A DNA stretch of 48,205 nt from Pseudomonadota bacterium. Its GTDB lineage: Bacteria; Pseudomonadota; Gammaproteobacteria; Burkholderiales; Thiobacillaceae. This document shows positions 14,640 through 22,176 of this stretch, piece by piece. Location: the NCBI GenBank assembly GCA_029558905.1, contig JAKQCX010000013.1, positions 1-48,205 of the forward strand, in the 5' to 3' direction. Both the position numbers and the translations under genes were made by a program. Numbering within the stretch: the stretch's first letter is position 1; every line of letters starts with the position of its first letter. The notes beneath the pieces are model-generated. The model saw only the letters and a list, made by a program, of their open reading frames with translations. It was not told where the DNA came from and did no database searches.

Positions 14640-15432
14640 GGCCTCCAAGCCCGCCATCGGCGTGCTGGTGGGCGCGTCGCTCGCGCTTGCTGCCAGCGCC
14701 GTGGCCTCCCAGACCAGCGGCAACTGGTTCTCGTCGCTCTTCTCCACTGGCGGCAGCGGTGGTGCCAGCTCTGGCGTGTCGTCGTCGATGACCGCCGTGG
14801 ACGCCGCGATGAACCAGAAGATGCAGGACGACTTGAAGAACTGCGACGACGTGGGGATAGGTGCAAGCATCAAGACCGCCATCGGCGCGCACAGCGAGAT
14901 GGCCTCGGCCACGCCGAACGTCGAAAGCCTGTTCGATGTAAACGATCAGTGCTTCGCGAGCGTGAGCCAGATCATCGATCTGTCGTTCTCGATCCCTTCG
15001 CTCGGCTCAATCCTGTCCTCGGCGCAAGACGCGGTTTTGAAGTACGCGCAGAAGAAGGTGTGCTCGACCGTAGGCAAGGTCAGCGGCATGGTGACTTCGC
15101 CGATCAACCAAGCCATCGGCCAATGGAACACCTTGGGCCAGCAGTTCACCGACATCAACGGGATGGCGAACAGCGCCGTGGGTGGCTCGATGAGCACACT
15201 CGATCCACAGCTCGGCAGCGGCTACAAGCCCGCTTCGGCCGCCACCAGCTACAGCGTCAACGCCAACGCCTTCGGGACGAACCAAACCGTGTTCAACACC
15301 GGAGCCAGCACCCAGCAGGGTGCGCAGACCGCGCCCGCGACCTCGGTGCAGCCGCAGGCTAGCCAGCAGGCTCAACCCACACAGACTGAGCCGCAGAGCT
15401 TCACCGCTTGGGCGTCGAGTCTTTTCAACTGA
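14632..15432 (+). CDS. Exported Ser/Ala-rich protein of unknown function
   Basis: The product has 266 residues from the ATG at 14,632. The N-terminus is a signal peptide (KPAIGVLVGASLALAASAVA). The body has a Gly/Ser-rich linker, three cysteines (KNCDDVG, DQCFASV, KKVCSTVG) and a helical core. The C-terminal 60 residues are Gln/Thr/Pro-rich. It resembles exported conjugation- or pilus-associated proteins in composition only. It is co-transcribed with the exported M23 peptidase that follows. Confidence 0.55.
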   Translation: MNKASKPAIGVLVGASLALAASAVASQTSGNWFSSLFSTGGSGGASSGVSSSMTAVDAAMNQKMQDDLKNCDDVGIGASIKTAIGAHSEMASATPNVESLFDVNDQCFASVSQIIDLSFSIPSLGSILSSAQDAVLKYAQKKVCSTVGKVSGMVTSPINQAIGQWNTLGQQFTDINGMANSAVGGSMSTLDPQLGSGYKPASAATSYSVNANAFGTNQTVFNTGASTQQGAQTAPATSVQPQASQQAQPTQTEPQSFTAWASSLFN

Positions 15433-15442
15433 GGACTGACAC

Positions 15443-16564
15443 ATGCGCAAGCCGCTCGTTCTGACCCTCGCGCTGTCGATCAGCGGCAGCGCATTCGCTG
15501 ACACCTGCATGGTGTCGCCGACCTCGAAGGAGCAAGTCTCCGGCCGCTTCGGCAAGTTCCGGGAGGGCGGTGCCGCCAACTTCGGCTCGGGCAACGCCAA
15601 GCCGCACATGCACGACGGCCTCGACTTCTCCACCAGCGGACAAACCGCCCCGCTCTATGCCACCTCGGCGGGCACGGTGACATGGGCCAAGCTGCGCGGC
15701 AGCGCAGGCAACACCGTCATCATCAAGCGGGACAACGGGCAGTCGGCCGTGTACTACCACCTTAGCTACATCGCCGTGAAGGAAGGAGACAAGGTGCAGG
15801 CCGGGCAGGAGATCGGCCGCGCTGGTGCCACCGGGATGCAGCCGGGCGGCGCAGTCCACCTGCACTTCATCTACGGGGTGCCGAACTCGGATGATGCCCG
15901 CGCCAAGACCTTCTCGGCCGATGCAAACAAGAATCCGACGTTCAACCCGGCTCAGCTCCCCAACGCCATCGCCAAGCAGAACAGCGCGTTCAATTACGCC
16001 ACCGATCCGTCGCCGTACTTCTGCAAGACCTTCCCGATCCAGAACGACGGCCTGTATACGGTGCTGGGCAGCGACACGATGGCGCAGTACAACAAGTTGT
16101 TCGGTGCGACCCCGGCGATGGGCGTGCCACCGACCACCCAGTTCGATCCGGTGCAAGTGGCAGCAGCCAACGGCGACGCCTTGCAGGCGGCCTCGAAGGG
16201 CGCGACCTCGATGGCAAGCGTGCTCAACGACGCGGACGGCTACGGCTCACTGCCGTCGCCACCCATCGGTGACTACGAAACCATGTCGCCCGCCGAGATG
16301 ATGAGCACCGAAGCTATGCGCCGCTTCGCGGACTCGGAATGGAACAAGTCCATCACGCAAGTCAGCAGCCGCGCTCTTTGGGTGGACTACCTGCGCGCGA
16401 TGGGTGTGTCTGCACAGCTCAACGCAGCGATCCGGCAGAAGAAAGAGCGCATGGAAGCCTTGATGGCGCTCTACACCTCGCAAAAGCTCGCCGCCAAGCG
16501 GCAACAGGTGGACGCCGCCCGCGAGCGGGCGCAGCGCTCCGACGTGCAGCGCTCGATCCAGTGA
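15443..16564 (+). CDS. Exported M23-family (LytM-type) peptidase
   Basis: The 373-residue product has a signal peptide MRKPLVLTLALSISGSAFA. The M23 domain (residues about 25-160) has the zinc ligands HMHDGLDF and HLHF intact, so an active endopeptidase is expected. The remaining 200 residues are a helical region ending in a charged coiled coil. M23 enzymes cut peptidoglycan cross-bridges. In mobile elements they commonly open the wall for a secretion apparatus. Here no apparatus is visible, so the job is uncertain. Confidence 0.85.
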   Translation: MRKPLVLTLALSISGSAFADTCMVSPTSKEQVSGRFGKFREGGAANFGSGNAKPHMHDGLDFSTSGQTAPLYATSAGTVTWAKLRGSAGNTVIIKRDNGQSAVYYHLSYIAVKEGDKVQAGQEIGRAGATGMQPGGAVHLHFIYGVPNSDDARAKTFSADANKNPTFNPAQLPNAIAKQNSAFNYATDPSPYFCKTFPIQNDGLYTVLGSDTMAQYNKLFGATPAMGVPPTTQFDPVQVAAANGDALQAASKGATSMASVLNDADGYGSLPSPPIGDYETMSPAEMMSTEAMRRFADSEWNKSITQVSSRALWVDYLRAMGVSAQLNAAIRQKKERMEALMALYTSQKLAAKRQQVDAARERAQRSDVQRSIQ

Positions 16565-16580
16565 TAACCAAGGCCACACC

Positions 16581-17069
16581 ATGATCCTGTTCTTCGACTT
16601 CGAGCGACTGCTGTATGGGCAGGCCATCGGCGACATCGGGCCTGCCGCCCGGCTCGCCAAGGTGCTGATGCCCTATCCGCAGGTGGATCTCGTGCTGACT
16701 CGGTGGCGCATTGGAGCGATGCGATCAGTCGATGACGTGCGCGGTGAGGTGCCCGAACTGGGCGACCGCATCAACGACGTGGCGCACCGGCCGGTGCGCT
16801 CGGATGAGCAGCCGGAACGCGAGATCACCAGCACGCTTCGCCGGACGCGGCAGCTCTACTGGGCGGCCGTGGTGCCGAACTGGGATGCACAGGGCTACAT
16901 CCAGCAGGCGTCCCGCTCGGGTGCGCCGCTGATCCTGTGTCCCTGCGGTTTCGATGAGGAAGCTGCGCAGCGGCTGCAAGCCGCCTTGGCGCGTGTTGTT
17001 TTCAATGAGGAGCTGGTCAGCGGTGTTCGCCGTCCGCTCCATCAACTGGGGGAGGCCCTGCCATGCTGA
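16581..17069 (+). CDS. Degenerate HAD-like protein (first of two)
   Basis: The 162-residue product starts MILFFDFERLLYGQ, which resembles the hhhDxDG motif of HAD-superfamily proteins, especially the short HAD domains of RNA-repair-type families. The second Asp is replaced by Glu and the Gly by Arg. A later CPCGFDEEAAQRL segment is in the place of a C-terminal HAD motif. Phosphatase activity is doubtful. It overlaps the next gene by 7 bp. Confidence 0.5.
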   Translation: MILFFDFERLLYGQAIGDIGPAARLAKVLMPYPQVDLVLTRWRIGAMRSVDDVRGEVPELGDRINDVAHRPVRSDEQPEREITSTLRRTRQLYWAAVVPNWDAQGYIQQASRSGAPLILCPCGFDEEAAQRLQAALARVVFNEELVSGVRRPLHQLGEALPC

Positions 17070-17656
17070 TCTTGATCGAGCACGATTCCATTCTGTCCAC
17101 GCCCGAGGCCCGCCGCAGCCTGGCGGCCTTCGTCGCCAACCGGCCGAGCATCAACGTGGCGGTGTTCCACTCGGCCAAGCTCTCGGCCGCTGAGGTCTGC
17201 GAGGCCTACCCGCCCGAGCTTCGCGAGCGCCTGATGCTGACGCCTGACACTCCCCGCGAACGCGATCTGCGGTTCTGGATCAGCTATGAGGCAGGGTGCG
17301 TCTTTGCCGCCCTGCGGCACAACGGCACGCTGGCCCAGTGCGAGGCCGTCGTGTGTCTGGTGCCCCCCGCTTGGGGCGAGACGGCCCGCGAGCAGTTCGG
17401 CGAAAAGCGGGTGGTGGTCATCGGTGAGCCGTTCAGCGTGGACACGGCCCGCCGTCTTGCCCGCAATCTCTCGACCTACCGTCGCACGCCGCTCGAACCG
17501 TCGCCGCGCAGCTTGCCCAGCAAGGCCTCGGTCGCCTCAATGGCCGCCACCTCGGCAGGCGTGAAAACCTCTTCGCGCGGCAAGGCCTCGGGCCACACCA
17601 CCCGCTCGGCTTCGGTTTCCCAGCGAGTCGCCAGCTCACACAGCATCTTGGGGTAG
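17063..17656 (+). CDS. Degenerate HAD-like protein (second of two)
   Basis: The 197-residue product starts MLILIEHDSILSTPEARR, again the position of an HAD motif I but with altered residues. The first about 145 residues look like a real mixed alpha/beta domain. From about residue 150 the sequence becomes Ser/Ala/Arg-rich, because the frame runs into the antisense of the kfrA-operon gene at 17476-17775. The natural stop may have been lost. It follows its likely paralogue with overlap. Confidence 0.5.
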   Translation: MLILIEHDSILSTPEARRSLAAFVANRPSINVAVFHSAKLSAAEVCEAYPPELRERLMLTPDTPRERDLRFWISYEAGCVFAALRHNGTLAQCEAVVCLVPPAWGETAREQFGEKRVVVIGEPFSVDTARRLARNLSTYRRTPLEPSPRSLPSKASVASMAATSAGVKTSSRGKASGHTTRSASVSQRVASSHSILG

Positions 17657-17775
17657 TGCTGGAGCAGTTCAGACCCAGGCCCGGCGACCTGGCAGGCATC
17701 GATAACTTGCTGCAAGCTCGCGGCCGTCAGCCGCAGGTCGGCGATCAGCGCCTCGATGCGGCTCGGCCTGGTCAC
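17476..17775 (-). CDS. Small protein translationally coupled to kfrA
   Basis: The 99-residue product starts at a GTG that overlaps the kfrA stop (GTGA). It is acidic and helical, with a tryptophan pair (TRWETEAERVVWPEAL) and a C-terminal helix. No motif that I recognise. Its last 181 bp overlap the plus-strand HAD-like frame tail to tail. Operon partner of kfrA, perhaps a KfrB-like accessory, but the similarity is not evident. Confidence 0.55.
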   Translation of the reverse strand: MTRPSRIEALIADLRLTAASLQQVIDACQVAGPGSELLQHYPKMLCELATRWETEAERVVWPEALPREEVFTPAEVAAIEATEALLGKLRGDGSSGVRR

Positions 17776-18431
17776 TTCTTTCCTCCCTTGGCCGAGGGCG
17801 CACCAGCGCCCGCCGCAGCGGTCAGTCCTTGAACGGTGCGTTGCAGGGCATCCAACTGCCCCTGCAAGCCCTCGACGGCCTTGGCCGAGGCCCGGAGTCC
17901 AGCCAACTCCTGATCGCGTGCTGCAAGGGCGTTCTGCGCCTCCGCAAGCTGGGCGTCGAGCCGCGCCACCGACGCCACCTTCTCCTGAATCGTCGCCTGC
18001 TGGGCCGCCGTGCTCATCTCAAGCTCGCGCACACGCTGGGTGAGCGCGTCGATTCGGCCGATCTGCTCTTGCTCGACGCCTTCCAGCCGGGCGACTTCCG
18101 CCTCGGCACCGGCAAGCAGTCCCTCGGCCTTGTCGCGGGAGGCTTCGGCCAGCGCGAGCGGCTCAGCGACGGCCGCCTTCGCACCATGCAGCGCATGTGC
18201 GTAAAGGGCCTGCACGAAGTCCCGGCCACGCGCCTCGATGTCGGCGGGCAGATCGACGGCGGCGATCTCGCCCTTGCGCTTGGCCTCCCACGCTTCGAGG
18301 TGCCGCTTCACGGTCGTGTACGAGCCGCCCGTGCGCTCCTGCACGAGCGTCATGCTCGGTTCCTTGCCCTCGGCAACGAGGGCGTCTGCTGCCGCAAATA
18401 CGGCCTCCTGTGTCGCTACCGGCTTCGCCAT
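17772..18431 (-). CDS. kfrA: KfrA-type coiled-coil DNA-binding regulator
   Basis: The product has 219 residues from the ATG at 18,431 with AAGGGG upstream. Residues about 5-55 are the KfrA N-terminal DNA-binding domain (PSMTLVQERTGGSYTTVKRH). Residues about 80-205 are a long alanine-rich coiled coil. KfrA of IncP and IncU plasmids represses its own promoter and contributes to stable maintenance by forming nucleoprotein filaments. An operator-like repeat cluster lies directly upstream at 18450-18487, in agreement with autoregulation. Confidence 0.85.
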   Translation of the reverse strand: MAKPVATQEAVFAAADALVAEGKEPSMTLVQERTGGSYTTVKRHLEAWEAKRKGEIAAVDLPADIEARGRDFVQALYAHALHGAKAAVAEPLALAEASRDKAEGLLAGAEAEVARLEGVEQEQIGRIDALTQRVRELEMSTAAQQATIQEKVASVARLDAQLAEAQNALAARDQELAGLRASAKAVEGLQGQLDALQRTVQGLTAAAGAGAPSAKGGKK

Positions 18432-18449
18432 GTCGTTCCCCTTCATTGC

Positions 18450-18487
18450 ATTACGATAATTACGGTAATTATCGTAATTACGATAAT
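18450..18487. promoter_or_regulatory. Probable KfrA operator
   Basis: Two direct copies of ATTACGATAAT (18450-18460 and 18477-18487) flank an inverted copy ATTATCGTAAT (18468-18478), 18 bp before the kfrA start. The perfect repeats in an otherwise GC-rich region and the position over the kfrA promoter support an autoregulatory operator. Confidence 0.7.
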
Positions 18488-18639
18488 AGGAAGCAAGGGG
18501 ACGTGATGGCGGTGTCGCCCGTCGCTAACGGGGTGCGGCCCCTGCAAGGGGCGTCCGCCGATGGCGAGGTTTTTCACCGACTCTTGGTGCTGCCGCATAA
18601 ATAGATGTGAGGCGACTGCCCAGAAAGGAGGTGAAAGCA

Positions 18640-18750
18640 ATGGAAATCATCGTCATCAAGCACAACGGCTATCCGTTCTGCAACAACGAGAACGCCGTGC
18701 TGCTCGCAACGGGCATCACGCACCACATCGTCCTGTTGCTCAAGAAGTAA
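18640..18750 (+). CDS. 36-residue microprotein with a near-perfect ribosome site
   Basis: It starts MEIIVIKHNGYPFCNNENAV and ends in a hydrophobic stretch followed by KK. The Shine-Dalgarno AAAGGAGGTG (18624-18633) is as strong as these sequences get and sits 6 bp before the ATG. The gene diverges from kfrA and lies before the replication region. The function is unknown; a small membrane-associated or regulatory peptide is possible. Confidence 0.55.
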   Translation: MEIIVIKHNGYPFCNNENAVLLATGITHHIVLLLKK

Positions 18751-18995
18751 GCCATGCGCCCTCGGAGTAACGCCGAGGGCGTCCATCCGGCCCGCACGTT
18801 TGTGATGTCGAGCGCCGAGGCGAGGCGGAGGCGTCGTGGCGGCCGGGCCACTCCCATGCCTCAAAAGCGCATTACTGGGCCTCTGCGCCTTCGCGCACGC
18901 CCGTTTCGAGCAGGGACGGCGGCAGACCCCCCTTTTCTAAAGACCAATCGGCCTATGCGCACCACCAGACAGTTCACCGGGGCATACCGTGCTTG

Positions 18996-19020
18996 GCCCT
19001 GAGTCCGGGGGACTCAGGGC
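18996..19020. other. Perfect hairpin in the origin region
   Basis: GCCCTGAGTCC and GGACTCAGGGC form an 11-bp perfect stem around a 3-base loop. There is no T run after it. It may be a regulatory or replication structure; its role is not known. Confidence 0.5.
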
Positions 19021-19038
19021 TGAGGCGGTAGCGTGAAG

Positions 19039-19061
19039 AAAATCGGCCCAAGCCGATTTTT
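19039..19061. terminator. Intrinsic terminator, readable in both directions
   Basis: AAAATCGGC (19039-19047) pairs with GCCGATTTT (19052-19060) around CCAA, followed by another T. The A-run/T-run symmetry makes it a terminator on either strand. It separates the kfrA/microprotein side from the origin. Confidence 0.65.
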
Positions 19062-19498
19062 AGCGTAGCCCGCCGAACACATGGCCCGGCGCACAGGTCG
19101 TCGAACACCACCGGGCGGCTTGTCCGCCCTTCAAGCAATGTCGCCCCGCAGGGGCCACGATTTGGGGGAGGGGGAGCCGACTTGATCGGGGGAACCCCCG
19201 CAGGGGGTGCCACGGCCGAAGGCCGCAAGCGGCAGCCGAGCACTGGCGAGGGAAGGATGGCCGCCCAAAGGGGCGAGACGCCGTAGGTGGCTCGACGCGC
19301 AGCGCAACAGCCCGGCCCGCAGCGTCAGCGAAGGGAGTCGCCCGTGTGAGTTTTCGAGGCAGCGTCGAGCGGCATCGGCGCGGGCGTGGCGGCACCGACC
19401 AAGGGTAAGTCTTAAAGGATAAAGACAAGGATAAAAGGATAGGGTGTAAAAACTCGCTGTTTTTTGCTGTCGTATCAACGACATAGCAGACCACACCC

Positions 19499-19797
19499 GC
19501 GACCCATTCCACCTGCTGCACGTCGAAAAGAGGCCGGAAATTCGCCGACTTATGCACAGCTTTTGCCGCCAGCAAGAGCTTCCGGCGAGACCTGCGACCC
19601 ATTCCCCCTGCGATTTCAACGACCCGCGAACCATTCCCCCTGAACTCCCCCGCAACCTGCGACCTATGCCCCCTGTCGGGCTATGGCACCCGCGAGTCAA
19701 ACCCCTCGTCAATAGTCGTCCCGCGACCTATCCCCCCTGCGACCTGCGACCCATTCCCACCGATGCTCGGTCTCACCCGCGACCTATTCCACCCGTG
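19499..19797. repeat. Iteron array phased at about 32 bp
   Basis: The core GCGACCYATTCC recurs at 19499, 19594, 19626 (one change), 19659, 19723, 19746 and 19779, usually followed by CCCCTG or CACC. A degenerate copy starts at 19,692. Spacings are mainly 32-33 bp, or multiples of that, so the copies lie on one face of the helix. The last copies reach the 3' end of the initiator gene. Direct repeats of this size next to a rep gene are iterons. Confidence 0.8.
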
Positions 19798-21040
19798 GGC
19801 GAGGCAGGTGAAGCGCGCTCGCCACGACGTTGCCGGCACGTAGCCACCCGGCACTCGACCCGTCTGGTGACGGTGGCTGGGTGGAATCTCGTTGGGCGTC
19901 ACTGCGGCGGCGGTTTGCGGCTTTCTGTTCGGCCGAAAAATCACGGGCAGCTTTGATCGTGTAGGTCACATCGTCGATTTTGTTGCGGCTGCCTCGATGT
20001 TCTTTCTTGTCGATGCTGTGCAGTGCGCCCAGCGATTTCAGCTCATCCCATGCTTCATCAAGTGCCGCGACAGCATCTCGGACTCGCCCGTAGCCATTCA
20101 GCAGTGCGCTGTCGCGCTTGATCGTGCTGAAGCGCATGTCAAATCCGTCGATCATTGATGCCTGCGTGTACTTGAGGACAAGTTGGCAGAGGAGCCAGCG
20201 AGCAAGCTGCGCATCACAATTCATGAGCCGTTGATAGTTGAACTGCCGATAGGTCACCTCATCGATGCTGCGCGTCACCAGCGGATGGAACTGGGCGAGC
20301 CAGCGGGCATCTCGATCAGCTTCGTAGTCGCTGCGGCTTACGCCCGCGAGTGCGGTTAGGTACGTAGCGCGGGCGAAGCCTTCTTCGCCGTCAGTGCCCT
20401 TGGCGATGATCTCGATGCTGCTGAGCGAGAGGATGTTCAGTCCTTCGACCAATTCGTCGTATCGCAAGCTGTGCCCCTGCTGCTCCAGCTCTCGCCGGAG
20501 TCGATGCAATGAAAACCGCACCCCGCTGCGATAGTCCGGTCGGTCAAAGAAGCCCGCCTGCTGCTCGGTGGCCAACTTCCGCAGGGCGTGTTCAATCAGT
20601 TCTTCGCGAGCGCTTGGGTAGTAACTGATGCGGCGGCCATCCGCCGCACGAACTCGTGCGGGATAGATCAAGGCAGTGAGCTGTCGCTGCCTGTAGTGAA
20701 ACGGAACCTCAAGAACTTCGAGGAATCCTTCGGGTGTTCGCATGCTGTTCATGCGTGAGCGGGAGACTGTGTAGCGCGGTATGCAGTCCCACAAGTCGCA
20801 AGCGTTTGACAACGCGCTGCGCTGCTGATCCGTGTTCGCCAGAAAGGTCTGGAAGAGGCACAACTGCCGGGCCTCGAACGCCCCATCGGGCAGTGGGGCA
20901 ACAGCGCGACGGCGCGTCGCCTTGGCTCGCTTCCGACCTTGGCCCGAGAGTGGCGCTGTCGTGCTCTCGGGCAATGAGAGACTGGCTTGATGCTCTGCGC
21001 CTGGATCGCCCGATTTGCGATCCGTGTCCGGCGCGATCAC
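19784..21040 (-). CDS. Plasmid-type replication initiator protein
   Basis: The product has 418 residues from the GTG at 21,040, chosen because it overlaps the preceding stop as GTGA; a longer form from 21,109 is possible. The central region has winged-helix character (QRSALSNACDLWDCIPRYTV, then YYPSAREELIEHALRKLA) and FRRELEQQGHSL-like basic helices. It resembles RepA-like initiators of broad-host-range plasmids, but I cannot assign an incompatibility group. Its gene ends in the iteron array to which the protein should bind. The C-terminal 50 residues are low-complexity. Confidence 0.7.
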   Translation of the reverse strand: MIAPDTDRKSGDPGAEHQASLSLPESTTAPLSGQGRKRAKATRRRAVAPLPDGAFEARQLCLFQTFLANTDQQRSALSNACDLWDCIPRYTVSRSRMNSMRTPEGFLEVLEVPFHYRQRQLTALIYPARVRAADGRRISYYPSAREELIEHALRKLATEQQAGFFDRPDYRSGVRFSLHRLRRELEQQGHSLRYDELVEGLNILSLSSIEIIAKGTDGEEGFARATYLTALAGVSRSDYEADRDARWLAQFHPLVTRSIDEVTYRQFNYQRLMNCDAQLARWLLCQLVLKYTQASMIDGFDMRFSTIKRDSALLNGYGRVRDAVAALDEAWDELKSLGALHSIDKKEHRGSRNKIDDVTYTIKAARDFSAEQKAANRRRSDAQRDSTQPPSPDGSSAGWLRAGNVVASALHLPRPRVE

Positions 21041-21258
21041 GAGCGAACAGATGTTGAGCGAAGGTCGGCCTTTTGCATCAGCCAGGCAGAAACCTCCGCT
21101 TCGATCCAACCAACGGCGCGCACCCCGAGACGGACAGGACGCGGGAAGCTACCCTCTCGGATGAGAAAGTAGATGCCTGATTTCGTTAAGCCGGTTCTCT
21201 TCTCGACCAGTGGCCGACGAAGGATGACGACATCCTGTTGTTCTTTGTTGTTTTCCAC
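21037..21258 (-). CDS. AlpA-family MerR-like regulator / excisionase
   Basis: The product has 73 residues from a GTG at 21,258 with GAGG upstream. The core PLVEKRTGLTKSGIYFLIRE followed by FPRPVRLGVRAVGWIEAEV is the AlpA signature. Such proteins activate integrase expression or act as excisionases in P4-type elements. It precedes rep with a 4-bp overlap, linking excision control with replication. Confidence 0.85.
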   Translation of the reverse strand: MENNKEQQDVVILRRPLVEKRTGLTKSGIYFLIREGSFPRPVRLGVRAVGWIEAEVSAWLMQKADLRSTSVRS

Positions 21259-21366
21259 TGTGAACCTCACCGCACCTCGATGAACGATGCGATCACAGTA
21301 AAAGCGGGCCAGAAAAGCAGAGAGAACGAGTTTCGACCGCTTCACCAGTGGCGGATCACACGGTTG

Positions 21367-22176
21367 TCAGGGAATGCTATTCAGTAAGGTAGGGAACCGT
21401 TTCTCCCAATACGCGACGAGTTCCTGCTGCTTGCGCGCCTCGCGCGCTTCGACGCCAGCCAAGGCGGTGGAGAAATCAGCGGGCAGGTCATCCGGTGTGT
21501 CCAACCAAATCCCACCGGCGAGTAACTCATTGGCGGCTTCCCATGCGTTCACCATCTCCACTATGGGATGAAGGCGCATTTGCACTCGTTGCAGCGATGT
21601 CACCAGGGCGCGGGTCCGCTCCTCGGCTGGCAAGCAAGCAACTTGCTCGATGGCCCGCTGCATGAGCGCGGCCGTCCACCGCGCCAAGATGTCGCGCATC
21701 TTGTGGAACTTCATTGGTCGCCCGTCCTGGGGCAAGCCTCGCATCTGCGGCCTCGCTGGCAACTCAGCGGGGCTTTGATCTTCTTCCGAGTCCAAGGTTG
21801 GCAAAGGCGGGGCTTGGATGAGGAAAGGATCGGCGACAGCGAGTTGTCGGATCGCTTCCTTCTTGCCGTACTTGCCATACCAGGTGCGCCATTCCCTCTT
21901 CTCGTGAACGTCGCGACCCCGGTGAGCGACATAGGCGCGCCATTGGGCACCCAAGTTGTCGCCGTCCAGGCGCGTCGTGCGCGCAGTGCGAGACGACAAG
22001 AGCAGTAGCTCAAGCTCGCTTTGGGTGATGCCTTCCATGCTGCCCTCGATGTAGCGGAGAAGCTCCGCTACCAGTGGGCCAGGAATGCTTCGATGGTGGT
22101 TCTGCCGCGCCTCGGCACGGTAGGCGGCCTGGTAGCGAATGGACTCAAAGACAAGTGCTTCGTCAATTGGCGGCAT
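21367..22176 (-). CDS. Unknown protein between integrase and AlpA-like gene
   Basis: The product has 269 residues from the ATG at 22,176, overlapping the int stop by 14 bp. It is helical, with an Arg/Trp-rich segment (WRAYVAHRGRDVHEKREWRT) and no signal peptide. No family that I can name with confidence. Co-transcription with int suggests a conserved accessory of this integrase type. Confidence 0.6.
   Translation of the reverse strand: MPPIDEALVFESIRYQAAYRAEARQNHHRSIPGPLVAELLRYIEGSMEGITQSELELLLLSSRTARTTRLDGDNLGAQWRAYVAHRGRDVHEKREWRTWYGKYGKKEAIRQLAVADPFLIQAPPLPTLDSEEDQSPAELPARPQMRGLPQDGRPMKFHKMRDILARWTAALMQRAIEQVACLPAEERTRALVTSLQRVQMRLHPIVEMVNAWEAANELLAGGIWLDTPDDLPADFSTALAGVEAREARKQQELVAYWEKRFPTLLNSIP

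Larger units (their letters stand above)
18751..19783. other. oriV: Noncoding replication-origin region (oriV candidate)
   Basis: About 1 kb without a credible gene. From left to right it holds an 11-bp-stem hairpin (18996-19020), a terminator-like hairpin (19039-19061), GC-rich repeats, an AT-rich stretch (about 19406-19467, with AGGATAAA repeats), a DnaA-box match TTATGCACA (19550-19558) and the iteron array from 19,499. This layout, downstream of the initiator gene, fits an iteron-controlled origin. Confidence 0.65.

Noticed and set aside
15443..16564. M23 gene as proof of a complete T4SS
   Set aside because: No VirB4, VirB6, VirB8-10 or VirD4 homologue is present, so a peptidase alone does not support a secretion system.
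19499..19797. Possible CRISPR array
   Set aside because: The repeats are short cores at about 32 bp with similar intervening sequence, no cas genes, and they lie beside rep with a DnaA box. Iterons explain them.
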